From positions 2,179,830-2,243,829 of the forward strand of contig NW_003101677.1 of the NCBI RefSeq assembly GCF_000003855.2: a stretch of 64,000 bases of DNA. The letters are read 5' to 3'. Numbering within the stretch: position 1 is the stretch's first letter; every line of letters starts with the position of its first letter. This DNA is from Blastomyces gilchristii SLH14081. Lineage: Eukaryota; Ascomycota; Eurotiomycetes; Onygenales; Ajellomycetaceae. Positions 35,554 to 46,860 of this stretch are shown here, one piece after another. The position numbers were made by a program, and so were the translations under genes. The notes under the pieces were generated by a model, which did no database searches, had not been told where the DNA came from, and saw only the letters and a program-made list of their open reading frames with translations.

Positions 35554-37636
35554 TTATAAAAGATAATCTAGTAGCTATTATCTTTTCTAGAATTTTTCTC
35601 AAACAGTTCAACAGAGATATTACTCTATATAACTTATTATTATTATTATTATTATTATTATTCTTTCATTATACTCATATGCAAGCGGAACTTATGATGA
35701 GTTCTTCCGTGATGTTAAATACAGGTCAAGTGTTGATAATACAGGAGGAAATACAGGTGTTGAGACCACGCCAAGATAACAAGAACATAGGAAAATACAA
35801 AGGAGTGACAATTAGATACATGCGATAATAACTTCCCAGCCCAGGAACATAGAGCAATTCATTGAAGTGATTTGTACACCTCTGTATTTATTAGAAACCT
35901 GAGGTGCTTGAGTTCCAGATTTAATGTATTCCCTGCGGGTTTCGAACCCACGCGCCTTGGTTTCCCACGCCAAGGCGCTACTGAGTGGCCGCATTAACCA
36001 TTCGGCCACCGGGGCACTCTATATAACTTAGAAATTGAAGCTTTTTTATTAGATTTTAAAAGAATTACTTCAGTAGCTTCTCTTCAGCATTCAGAATGAT
36101 AATCATTTTTTAAGAGAGAGAAAAAGAGCTCAAAATATTCATTTTTTAAGTAGGAATATGTTTTTTGAATAATCAAGTGATTGATTGAATCAGGCCCTGT
36201 AGCAGTTTTAATTAAACTTGAGAATATTACTGACTCTAGTTCATCACATATAAGCTCAGGCCATTCTTAGTTATTTTCATTAATATATTCATAAAATGAT
36301 ACATTCTTCTCTTTTAAATGTGATGAGTTTTGAAAGAGAATTCTTATAAAAGCTGAACACTTTTTCTTAAAAGAGTTTGCTGTATATGATTCATTCTGAA
36401 ATTCATATTCTAAGATTGAAAGCTTTGCTACACTTCTTGTTTTAGCATAGTTGAAGACTTTAAAAACTTCTTTTTCTTATACTTATTCAAGAAATTTGTT
36501 TCAGTAATCTGTTTTGTCTTTTCTAATATCTAAAAAATATTCATTTTAAATAGCTTTGAACTCTTTATCAGATATTAAGTTATTCTTTCAATCTCTCTTA
36601 GCAGTGACTAATTGCTTTCTTTTAGAAGTGATATTCTCATTTCATCAAGGTTTAAAATACTCAGAAGACTTTTTCTTTCAAATATTTTCTCTAATACTTG
36701 TTAGAAAAATAGATGTAATTAACTTTACTCTATTCTCAAGTATTTTATTTGAGATATCTTGACTCTGATTTCAATAGAGCTCACTCTGCTTTTCAGATTT
36801 CAGCTGTTTTACTTTTTCTTTAACTGCTTTTCAATAAGCTTTTTCAAAGTTATACTGATTAGAGAGAAGAGAATTTTCACTTCATTGTTTTTCACTGAGT
36901 TCAATATCAAATTGAATGATCTCATGATCTGATTCTGAGGTTTTATTTGAATTAATAAACCAGTTTATAAGTCTTTTTTTAATTGGATTTTGTGATATGA
37001 AAGTTAAATCTATAATAGATTTGTTTTTCATGTCTTTTCTAAAGAATGTTTGTTGATCAGACTTGTTAACTAAGTCTATTAAATACTTAAAAGTTCATTC
37101 AATCAGTTTATCTACACTTACTGCTCTTATATATTTTCAGTTTCATCAGAGATGATATGCATTGAAGTCTTCTACAATTATAGAGATTTTTAAGAGATTA
37201 TATTTATAGATTCTCTGTTAATTATTCAGATATTATTATTTTCTTTCAATAACTTTTCATTATAGATCTTTATGACTTGAATAGTATTAAACTTATTCTC
37301 TTTATCTATAATATCACTCACTAGAATATCAGAGTCAGATATAATATCAAATCTCAGATTAAGTTGATATCTTGATCTTTTTCTCTTATAGATCACTACT
37401 CTTGATTTTATCTCAGATTTTTCAGAAAGAAAGTAGTAATAGCTTGAATAAGAAATGATATACTTTTACTCAGTATCAAAGTTTGATTCTTGAAGAAGTA
37501 CAAAGTTAACTTTTTATTTAAATATAATCTGAAGACAAGAATAAATACAATTTGAGTTTCTATTCATATTGTGTTAAATAAATGTGATTTTTGAAGAGTT
37601 TTTAAACTTTTTTTATTCTTTTTATTGTATATTCAT
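35554..37636 (-). pseudogene. LINE-1 ORF2 5' part: endonuclease to start of RT
   Basis: ORF2 start ATG at 37636, matching 55570 in LINE-5. The minus strand carries the AP-endonuclease domain (about 37600-36850), the linker (which lacks the 168-bp duplication of LINE-5), and the start of RT down to 35559, where A2 is inserted. SINE-3 and its TSD occupy 35622-36029. Some short frames survive (for example 36556-36762 antisense), but stops are many. Confidence 0.75.
35636..36015 (-). mobile_element. SINE-3, tRNA-derived, minus strand, 380 bp, best preserved
   Basis: Exact 14-bp TSD ACTCTATATAACTT (35622-35635 and 36016-36029) in LINE-1. The head reads GCCCCGGTGGCCGAATGG on the minus strand, with B box GGTTCGAAACCC and the 9-bp GCGCCTTGG hairpin. 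The tail is about 27 bp of TTA units on the plus strand. An exact TSD and the most intact tRNA-like head suggest a late insertion. Confidence 0.93.
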
Positions 37637-37938
37637 ACTAAAAGAGAGTGAAGATAGAGTAGAATCTAATCACTATCATCAGATAGTGAATTATAACTAT
37701 TTTGAAAAGCAGGAATCTCAACTGCTTGTATTTTATCTAGTTTATCATCAGAGTCATTTCTTAATTCTCTAATCTTACCAGATGTTTAAGAATTCAAATT
37801 CTGTTTATATTTAGCTGAAGAATTGAACTTTGAAGATTTAAATAGTTAAGAGTTTCTTCTTTTTAAGCTTACAGTTGTAGATTTACTGACTTGACTTTTC
37901 TCTTCAGTTTTAGATTTACTTTGAGCATCATCTTTTCT

Positions 37939-39244
37939 TCAGTTCTTCTGAGTTCTTGAAGTAAATATACATTCTGTTAAGCTAGATATATATTTTTCTT
38001 TACAATTGAAGCATTTAAGCAGAGTGTGTTAATATATTTCATCTCTTTTTAAGCATATTTCACATTTATGCTCACTAGATTTATAATCTCTAGTATAGAA
38101 TGAACATTTTAAGTCTCTAAAATAAGAGATTATAAAGTATCTATATCTTTGACAGTTTGAACACTGTGTTTGAGCTTTGAGATTCATTCTTGAGTCTTTA
38201 TATTTATAAACTCTTATTTTCAAATCTTCTACTCTTACTTCAGAGATCTTTAATTATTTAAGTATCTTTATATATACTAGAACAGAGGCATGTCTTCTGC
38301 CTTATCTGAACTTAGTTGAATTTAGTTATATAGACTCTTTTCTCAGTTGAATAGAGTTGTATTCTTTTGATTCATTTTTAAGAAGTAGTATTTCTTCTTC
38401 ACAGTCAAAAATTTCAGCTGAAATATTATAAAGAATCAATTTATCTCACTTTTCATCTCTCTCAGATAGAATTATTATGTTTAACAAAGATTCTACTGCT
38501 GATTTTCAGAGATTCTCATTCTGAATAAGAAATTCTTCACTGAATTTAGACATTGTAGTCAGAATGATGAAGTCTTTAAAGAAGAATAACTTAATTGAAG
38601 CTATAACTAATTTTTAAACTTTAATATCAGTTATTAAATGAGAAAAGAACTGCTGATTAATTTCATTTCTAATTCTGAAAATGAGATTTAAGTTTAACTT
38701 GTTTCTTTATAAGATCTTCTGATTTAAGACTTTGAGAATAAGTCTTCTATTTCTGAAGATTTGAAAGTTTTTCTCTTTTTGCATTTTTTTCTCTTCTTTT
38801 CTATGAACAGAGATCTGAGTAATATTCTTCTCAGTTTTCTCAGAATGTTGAGCAGGTTTTGAGATAGCAGATTTAGAGACAGTAGATTCTGCTACTTGAG
38901 CATATATTTTCTTCTAATTTGAAGAAGAAGATGAAGAAGTAGAAGATGAGAAAGAGTCAGTGACTGTACTAGAGAATTTCAATGTTTTCTGAATTGTGTT
39001 TGAAATTCTAAGTTTGAACTTGATTATCTCTTGTAGTTGTCTAGTCTGAGTATGAAGAATTAATAGAACTTCTTCATTCTTCTCACTTAGACACTGTTGT
39101 TGAAGAATTTTACTTAGTTTTTAAGTTTCTGTATTTCAAGAACTTATTATTTCTCTATTTCTTTCTTCTTTCTTCTCTTTAGAATTTCAATCTCAATGAG
39201 AAAACATCTTTTATCACATCAACTGAGTGTACTCTTGAACTCAT
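37939..39244 (-). pseudogene. LINE-1 ORF1 (zinc-knuckle nucleic-acid-binding protein)
   Basis: ATG at 39244, stop equivalent at 37939-37941. The N-terminal part is rich in Glu/Lys/Ile (coiled-coil type), then comes a Ser-rich linker, then a Cys/His-rich part at about 38029-38223 with C-x2-C and further Cys pairs. This is the arrangement of ORF1 proteins of Tad1/I-type LINEs, which coat the RNA. Internal stops and length differences from LINE-5 show it is dead. Confidence 0.7.
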
Positions 39245-39395
39245 TTTAGTCACTGAATGAAAAGTTGATCAGACTGTTTCAATTGAGAGATTTATTAGTC
39301 TATTTTTAAATGAAAAGTTGATCAGACTGTTTCAATTAAGAGATTTATTAGTCTATTTTCAATTGAAAAGTTAGTCAGACTGTTTCAAAAGAAGA
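39238..39395 (-). repeat. 53-bp tandem repeats in the LINE-1 leader
   Basis: About 2.6 copies of a 53-bp unit containing AAAAGTTGATCAGACTGTTTC, ending at the ORF1 start. LINE-5 has 3.5 copies in the same place. Such monomer arrays act as promoters in some LINEs; that role is inferred. Confidence 0.8.
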
Positions 39396-40296
39396 ATAAA
39401 AGACTTTTATATATAAAATAGATGATTTTTTTCACACTAGTTCAGTAACTAGATTAGATTTTTAAAGAGAATTTAATAAACTAAAATTGATTTTTAAGAT
39501 GAAGTAATAAAATCTTTTATAAACTATTTCTTGAAATCTAGTGAGAAAAAGTATGATATCAATTGATAATAAATTAGATAATATATCAGTTTTTAGAAGA
39601 AAAACTGATAAAGAATAAGTTAATTTTTTGCAGAGAAATTGATTAAAAGTATTCAATTTTATTTTAAATTATTCAATTCTTCTCACACAACAAGTATGCA
39701 ACTCAAATCAGTTAATAAAGAGTGTAAAAGAGAATTAAGTATTAATAAAACCTCTTCAGTTACTGAAAAAAGTAATTCTTACTTAAACAAATATAAAATT
39801 ATAACAGAAAATAACTCTGATTTTAATTCTTTGTAAAAATATTGTATAAAACTCAGAGAAAAACACCTTACTTTTTCAAGAGAAGTAAAAAATTAATTCT
39901 AAGATCTTTTTTTTTTACATTAACTACTGCAGAAGAATGAAATAGAAACTGCTAAGATATATACTACTATATATCTTCTATCAAGACTTTTTCTCTTCAG
40001 AGTCTTGATATTATAGAGAATATAAGTCTGTTTCTATATAATAATATAAATATTATCAGCAGAATGTAGAGAAACTGATTATTTATATCTTAAAATAGAA
40101 GACTTTGTCAATAATTATATTAATTTAGAGTTAATTCTCAAATTCAATAGAAATCTAGAGTTGCTGTTTTCAATCTCTTGCAGAATCTATTGAATATTGA
40201 GATATTAAAACTAGATTTAATATATCTCACTCTGCAGGGATTAAAGGCTCAGTCAGACCTTGAGATATACTGATTTTATAGTTGTTGTGTCCGCTG

Positions 40297-40640
40297 ATTA
40301 TGTATTAAATACAGTTGCCGAGGTATCTTTTTGTATTTTTCTGCCAGGAATGAGCCAGATTGAAAGAGACGGCATAAGAGTGAGACTTAGTGTTGATGTC
40401 TTGATACATCAAAAACAGACAGAGTTTTCACAGAGAATGCACTTCAGATATTTCTGTTGATTATGTGCTTGATATTATTGTCAAGGTATCTTTTTGTATT
40501 TTTCTGCTGAAGATAGGCCAGATTGAGAAGAACAGTATGTGAGTGAGACTTGATGTTAATGTTTTGAAACATCAAAGATAGACAGGGTTTTCACAGAAGT
40601 TACTTCTCAGATATCTTCACAATTACAGATTGAGAATCTT
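40297..40640 (-). repeat. Two tandem copies of a ~165-bp unit in the LINE-1 leader
   Basis: Each copy holds TGATTATGT, then AGGTATCTTTTTGTATTTTTCTGC, then AAACATCAAA or ATACATCAAA before AGACAG, and TTTTCACAGA. The inverted equivalent at about 52010-52870 in LINE-5 has the second unit split by MITE-2. A local frame at 40260-40460 is a chance reading. Confidence 0.75.
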
Positions 40641-40689
40641 TCAAAATTAAGAATATTAATGCATATGACTAGGTCTCTTCATCTTACAA

Positions 40690-40930
40690 TTTGTATGGTA
40701 ATTTGGCCCGGGGTTGTGGTGTGATAGAGGTGAACAGGGCATAATTCCACACAGGAGTTTCAAACAATGTCTGGTTCACATTTGGCAGAATAACTTCACT
40801 ACCACACAGGGTATACAGTCACCAATGGGGTCAAAATGCTTGTATGATTGAGGGCTTTTCAATGAATCTATCGGCCGGTTCTTATTTGAAAAATTGAGTG
40901 AGTTTGTGATGAAGCGGTTTGTTGAGCATC
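40690..40930 (-). other. LINE-1 extreme 5' end, not AT-rich
   Basis: About 240 bp with normal base composition (GGCCCGGGG at 40703 on), matched inverted by 51719-51965 in LINE-5. It contrasts sharply with the AT-rich rest. It is probably the start of the LINE 5' UTR and promoter. It ends at the TSD at 40931-40947. Confidence 0.7.
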
Positions 40931-42284
40931 CTGAATACTTTAGTATAACTGAGAAAGTGAATACAGCTTTATAAGAAATATCTGATTATATATACAGATA
41001 ATCAGCTCTTAAGATTTTATTATAACTATACACACTCTGATATCTAACTCTCTTGAAGTCAATGCATCTCTGATAATCTTTATATCAAATATAATAATTA
41101 TCTGTACTATGAGTATAATACTCTCTGCTTCTTTGAAGAGAGAAATTGATAGTTATGAGAGAATTAAATGTTGTAAGTATTAAGAATATAAGTATGAATT
41201 TTCATTGTTCTTTCTTTATTTTTTCTTTGTTAGTCTCTAAATTGTGTTCACAGTTTAGTTTTTATTTTTCTTAATTTTTAATTTTAATAATAATATGATT
41301 TCTTCTTCTGTTTGTATACACTGCAGACTGTTTATCTCAGTAGAAACTTATCATTTTTATAGACTAGAATTTATAAATAACAGTGTTAATATCTTTATTA
41401 TAATCAGATTCTTAGTAAAGATTATATTATTCTGACTTATCAGAATTCATACTTTAAAAGTTATATCTCAGCTTCTGAAGATGTCTTATCTATCTGGTTA
41501 ATTCTCAAGTGAACTTATTTATCTTATCAGAATATTCTTATCACTGAATCTTGCATCAGAGCTTATAATCTTACTTCTCTGAGTTAATAATTTCTTTGAC
41601 CTGATGTTCTCTTTCACTCTATAGTACTTTATGAACAGAGTGATATATCACAGAATTCTCTTCTGAAAATGTCTTATATTTACAGAGTAAAGAGATATGA
41701 AAAACATTGTACATTCATAACTTTGATAAGAATTTCAATCTGTAGAATTATAAGCTAATTTTATTCACAATCTTATAAGACTCTGTTTGTAAGAAATTCA
41801 GCTTCTTACTAAACTTTTATATAGTAATGTGTTTCAGACTTAGTTAGACTATATTATTTTTTTTAAAACTCTTTATAATATGCTTAGAGTTATAGTATCT
41901 CTTTTAATACTCTTGAGTCTTTCTCAATAATTCACAGACTTTCTCTTAGATATTCTGAATTCTCTCAGTCTATTCACAGATATTATTACACTCTATAGTG
42001 TACTTTGACAGATTTATCAGGATTATTCATAGCTAAGTCTCAGTAAGTATCTTAAAGACAGTTTTATCTGTACTAACATGCTTTGAGTTGTTATATATAA
42101 ACTTTATAAGTGATAATTAATACACTCACATATTCTGATTGTAATTAACAAAGCACTGCAGATAGTATTTTAATATACTTATTAAATATTTTATCTAATC
42201 ATCTATTTATTAATGAAAAGCTATACTTAAATCTTACGTGATCTTCAGTATAGTTATCAGATCAGATCATAACTTCTCTATAAA
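40931..42284 (-). pseudogene. B2 integrase C-terminus and chromodomain-like region
   Basis: The minus strand matches B1 from about 11795 (integrase) through the chromodomain-like segment (here about 41475-41620) to the LINE-1 target. It is cut on the right by A3 at 42285. Stops are dense. Confidence 0.65.
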
Positions 42285-42596
42285 TGTAACAGACTGCGCC
42301 CGATCAATTATATAGACTATTTCATTACACTTCATAGATTCCGCTGAAAGCTTCAATTCTCAGTTGTCAATTCTTCAGCTGAAAAACTCATGGAATTTCT
42401 ATTCTTTCACTCTGAAGCTTTATTATATACACAGAATTTCTATTCCTCTGCTATAAAGCTTCACTGTATATACATATAAATATTCACTCTGATTGCTAAT
42501 TTCTGTACTTTCTCTTTTTTCCTTCTCTAATGTTTTTCACTTTTATGTTATAAAACCTATATATTATACTGATCTATTTAGTGTAAGTCTCTTACA
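42285..42596 (+). repeat. A3 5' LTR
   Basis: 312 bp, TGTAACAGACTGCGCCCGAT (mutated TGTGAC) to CTCTTACA. It has a short internal duplication around ACAGAATTTCTATTC. The left flank is ATAAA; the right TSD is lost. Confidence 0.8.
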
Positions 42597-43392
42597 CTTG
42601 AAAAATGTTCATTATCTTCTTATTAGAAACAATTATTTACATTTATTATCTTCTTATTAGAAATGATTACTCACTGAGATATCTGAACATGTAACAATAT
42701 ATAAGAAATAGAGAAAATGACAATCAGTTAAGTAAACACAGAGTCTTAATTAGTTAAATGAATACTGAGTTTTTAGATAGAAGCTCACTCACCAGTCACT
42801 CTGACTCTGCAACAAGATCTCACAAAGAGAATATTAGTGAAAGATCTGAGAGTTCTGATACCTTAGATGTATGAGATATTCATATAATTACAATTCTTCT
42901 GATTTCACAGATAACACATATTCAATGAATAGTGCAGTCATATCTACTGATAACACGAGAGAACTCTTAAATATAAGCATAGATACAATGTTACAATGAC
43001 TCTGAGTAATGTTAAAGTTACAACAGTAACAGATAGCTGATATGCATGCAACTCAACAATATTAATATAAGAAAATTCAATAATTATTTCAACTAGAGAT
43101 CTCTGTACAAGTAATTTCAACACTGACTGAATTAGATATAAATATGCAAGTGCTGAAGAAATATCTAGATACTTCTGCATATTTTAATACTTCTGATCTC
43201 ACTCTCTATTCATTATAAACATTGAAAATACTTGTGAAACTAAGTATAGATAAAGATGCTATTGATTCATTAACTAATTAAGATTAATATATTAATGATC
43301 GATTGAAAGATCACAAGAGACAGAAGTTTTATTCATGAATGAAAGTATGCAAATCAGTGTTACAAATGCCTGATAATATTATCAAATATCTT
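42597..43392 (+). pseudogene. A3 leader and gag start
   Basis: Homologous to A2 25583-26300. It includes the Gln-rich start of gag. An antisense frame at 42944-43180 (and 25867-26103 in A2) looks open in both copies but is opposite to gag and has no domain. gag resumes after C2 at 51085-51718. Confidence 0.6.
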
Positions 43393-43558
43393 TGTGACTC
43401 AAAGATTACTTGAGCCAGCGTACGATTACAGGCGTACGCCGGCTTCTTATATACGTTATCTAAATTAATTAGTGGCTGCTAGAGCCTCTTTACATTTGTA
43501 AGCATGTTTAGAAGCAGCTGTATTATTATTCAGCAGTTATACATTCTTTCAAATCACA
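43393..43558 (-). repeat. C2 3' LTR
   Basis: 166 bp. The outer (left) half keeps CpG sites including the hairpin CCAGCGTACG / CGTACGCCGG with an 8-nt loop; the inner half has lost the CpGs kept by the other LTR. Confidence 0.9.
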
Positions 43559-46500
43559 TTCTCTCTCACCACATTCAGTCACACTTATGTGATCATGACA
43601 TATGTTCTAGCTTCATGCAGATTAGCGCATCACTGATGTTTACAATAGTGTACTCTATTTCTGATTCAGCTAGCATTCTGCATACACTCTTACAAAGAAA
43701 CTTTCACTATATTACATTACTTATTCACTAACTTTTTTCATTCTTCAATCATCTTCTTCATCATCATCATCATTGAATACTGTTATCTTATTCAAGATTT
43801 CTATCTCTTCTTCTGTTCAATACTTTCTATCTGTTCATCTATCACATTGTATATGTTTCTGACAATAGCTTCTTATTCTCATAACAAGTGTCATTGTAGT
43901 GCTCATACTGAGCAGTTCATTAGCAGTAACTGTAATACATTGTAAAATGTGATCAGAACTTGTTTATCTTCTAATAATTGTCAGAACATACTATTATGAA
44001 TAACACATCTTCTTTATCTTCTTATACACTCTTAATCTTCTTTTTTCAGCAGGTATCTGATCATGTTTTCTAATCATTTTACATGAATGCAGATACTGAT
44101 ATATTTATTTTTAATTTGTGTAGAATCTTCATGTATTGACAGATCTGCATTCACTAATAATCATGATCTCAATGTTAAATTGTTGATTGAGAACTTGAGA
44201 GATATGATAATGAAGAAATTGTCTGTGCTATGTATGACTGAGTCTTCTGCATCTCTTTCTGCTCTCTCTGTTTCTTTCTCTGTCACTCTCTCTCAATCTT
44301 CTACATCTGCTTCTGTGTCTGATTCTTCTGCTCCTGCTACTCCTGTTTCTGTGATTCTCACTCTCACTACTTCTACTTCTGCTGCTTCTACTCTCTCTGT
44401 CTCTACTACTTCTGCTGTTGTCATCAGCTCTTCTCATTTCAAGAAGATGTTGCATAGACTTAGTGAACTATATTTCTCAGTATATACACTTTCACTCTTT
44501 TTACTGACTTCTAGAATAATTTATTGTATAAAGACTGTATATAATATGACTATCTAAAGCTCAGTTACAGCTACTGATTATTACATTCATTTTAAGTATT
44601 ATAATGAGATAATTATGTATTCATATCACAGAATTATCTCTCTTCTTATCAGTGTTAAAAGTGTAAGTTCTTTCTTTTTCATCTTTTCTTCTAACACTAA
44701 TTTTTCTAGAGAAAATTGTTATGAGTTTTGTTGTGTACAAAGTCATGATGTCTACAGACATCAAGGAACTTTTTACAACTATTAAATTCAATATTACAGA
44801 TATATCTGCTCTGATGAATATCTTCAGAATAATCAACTTATATCAGCCTATTCTCTGACATTTGTCATCTGACTTCATGGTGCAGGCAAAGAATATCTGT
44901 ATTTTCAGAAACAGGAATACAGATGTCATACTCTTTTACACTCACAGGTGTGAGGCTCATACATCTTATCTGAAATATTGTCATGAAAATGAGCTGTTTA
45001 TACACTGTGTTCTGCTTTCTGTATTCTCTCATGTCCTTCTCTGTCTTTCTGAGGAGCCTTGTGTGTGTTATAATTGTGTATACAACTCTAAGATCAGCAG
45101 GTGTTTATTCAGTAACTGTTTTCATCTCTGATTTTGCAGTTTTCATACACTAATAATGGTTCTTAGTTACTTCAGTATCAGAGATTATTTTAATTAAAGA
45201 TGATAACACTGCTGAGACTACTCTCTTCTACTCTTAAGCTTCTCTCATCACTTTCTCTTCCTCTTCTGCAGAGAAGAGTGTGTATATATCAGATTATAAG
45301 TAATCAGTTCTGAGTAATTTCTGCTGTTATTTATTCAGTTCTGTACTCTCTTCTTCTTTCATTTCTTTCATTTTCACTCTTTCTACTCTGACTTCTAGTT
45401 CTGCAGATTCTGCACTCTTCTTCAATTTTTCTACACATATATGTACATATTTCTATATTGGTATTTCAGCCAATCTTGTGATAAATAATATTAATGTCAT
45501 ACACAGAGCAGTAGAGAAATCAGAGATATGTATAATATTATTATGAGAGCAGCTTGCAGCTCTTAAATTCCTTGCAGATCTTGAGTTTTGAGATTTTCTT
45601 ATTTTTGACATTTTTCAAGTGATGTGGTGTTGGAAATAGATTAAATATATAGTGTATGAAAATAAATGAGATATATATAATAACATTTATCTTCTTACAG
45701 CTGACTCTTATAATTGATAATCAATTCATTATCTCTTGAGTCATTTTCTTTTCTTTTCTTACACTTTTTCTTTATCTGCTAGCTACTACTCTTATATAAT
45801 CTCTATATAATACAGTATTCAGTGACTAGGTTCAGCAGCTTTCATCTTTTACAATTCTGTCTTATATATTATACTGTCTCTCTTCACCTGCTCAGATCAC
45901 TACATTGAACAGCTTATTAAAACTAATCTCATCTGATCTCTGAGCATCTTCAGAGATTAAGATAACTTAATCTTATACATCTGTGAATATTTCAGATGTT
46001 TCATTCTCTGTTATCTTGATAATTAAACTGATGTAAACAGTTGAATCTAACTCTGAATTTCTTTTTCTTCTGTAATCTGACTCATGTATAAGTCTACTGC
46101 TTTGAGACTGCTCTTTACTATATTATATCTCCTATCTGTAGCACATTATTATATAATCAGCTACAGTCTTATTACTTATTAAAGTATAGTATTTATCTGA
46201 TTTCTTCATTTCTTCTCATTCTTTTCTTATAATTATTAAAAGATCAGAATAAGTGAGATTATCTGATTTATAAGTGTCTATGATTTCTCTTACTTCATAA
46301 GACTTTTCAATTATAAGTTTCTTCTTTTTCAATACTGATAATAGTACTGTAAATAATCATAATTTACTCAGATCTTGTATCTTTGCTTTTATAAGATATG
46401 AATTATGTATTAAGTTGTATAAGATCTGTCCCTCTGATTCTTTCAATGCATATGTTCTCAGAGAATGTGATTTAAGTATTTTATATAGCTCAAATCATCT

Positions 46501-46860
46501 AGATTGAAACTTCTCAGAACTCTTATTATACATAAGAACTCATATACTCATCTTGAGACTTGATTTCTTAACTAGTAAGTCTTATATTCTTTTTGATTGA
46601 ATTGCTCAGTTCAGAAGTAACTTATTAACTTTTATATATACATAGCTGATCTCTTTCAATCTTGACTCTGTGTCTGCAACTGCTGTGTCTGTGTCTGTAG
46701 TTTCTGCTGTATCTGTAACTACTGTTTTCTTTCTCATCTTTTCTGAAGCATTCTTCAGAATGTGTGAATATAATTCATACAACAGATAGAATAATAAACA
46801 CTTAAAGACTGTATACTACTGAATTCACATGACTAATAGCATCTGACTGAGATATTCATC
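43559..46860 (-). other. C2 extra 3' region after integrase
   Basis: About 3.3 kb between the integrase end and the 3' LTR, longer than in the A or B families. I recognise no domain. It contains a strongly strand-biased tract at 44230-44460, pyrimidine-rich on the plus strand and thus purine-rich in the element's sense. Both strands are open there by low complexity alone: Ser/Thr-rich on plus, Arg/Ser-rich on minus. It may hold a decayed extra ORF or another old insertion. Confidence 0.45.

Larger units (their letters stand above)
6180..40930 (-). mobile_element. LINE-1: near full-length LINE (about 7.6 kb net) split by B1, A1, A2 and SINE-3
   Basis: The 3' tail is a (TTA)n run at 6180-6199 on the plus strand; the 5' end is at about 40930. 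The TSD AATACTTTAGTATA occurs exactly at 6166-6179 and 40934-40947, with CTG before both, so it may be 17 bp. LINE sequence lies at 6180-7113, 17812-18782, 24565-25309 and 35554-40930. Removing B1, A1, A2, SINE-3 and their TSDs leaves about 7.6 kb, matching the independent plus-strand LINE-5. Order on the minus strand: leader repeats, ORF1, ORF2 (endonuclease, RT, RNase H, Cys/His motif), 3' UTR, tail. The layout fits the Tad1 group of fungal LINEs. Confidence 0.9.

Noticed and set aside
44087..44557. 156-codon Ser/Thr-rich protein, and the Arg/Ser-rich frame opposite it
   Set aside because: Both strands are open only because of pyrimidine/purine strand bias; it lies inside element C2 and has no domain.
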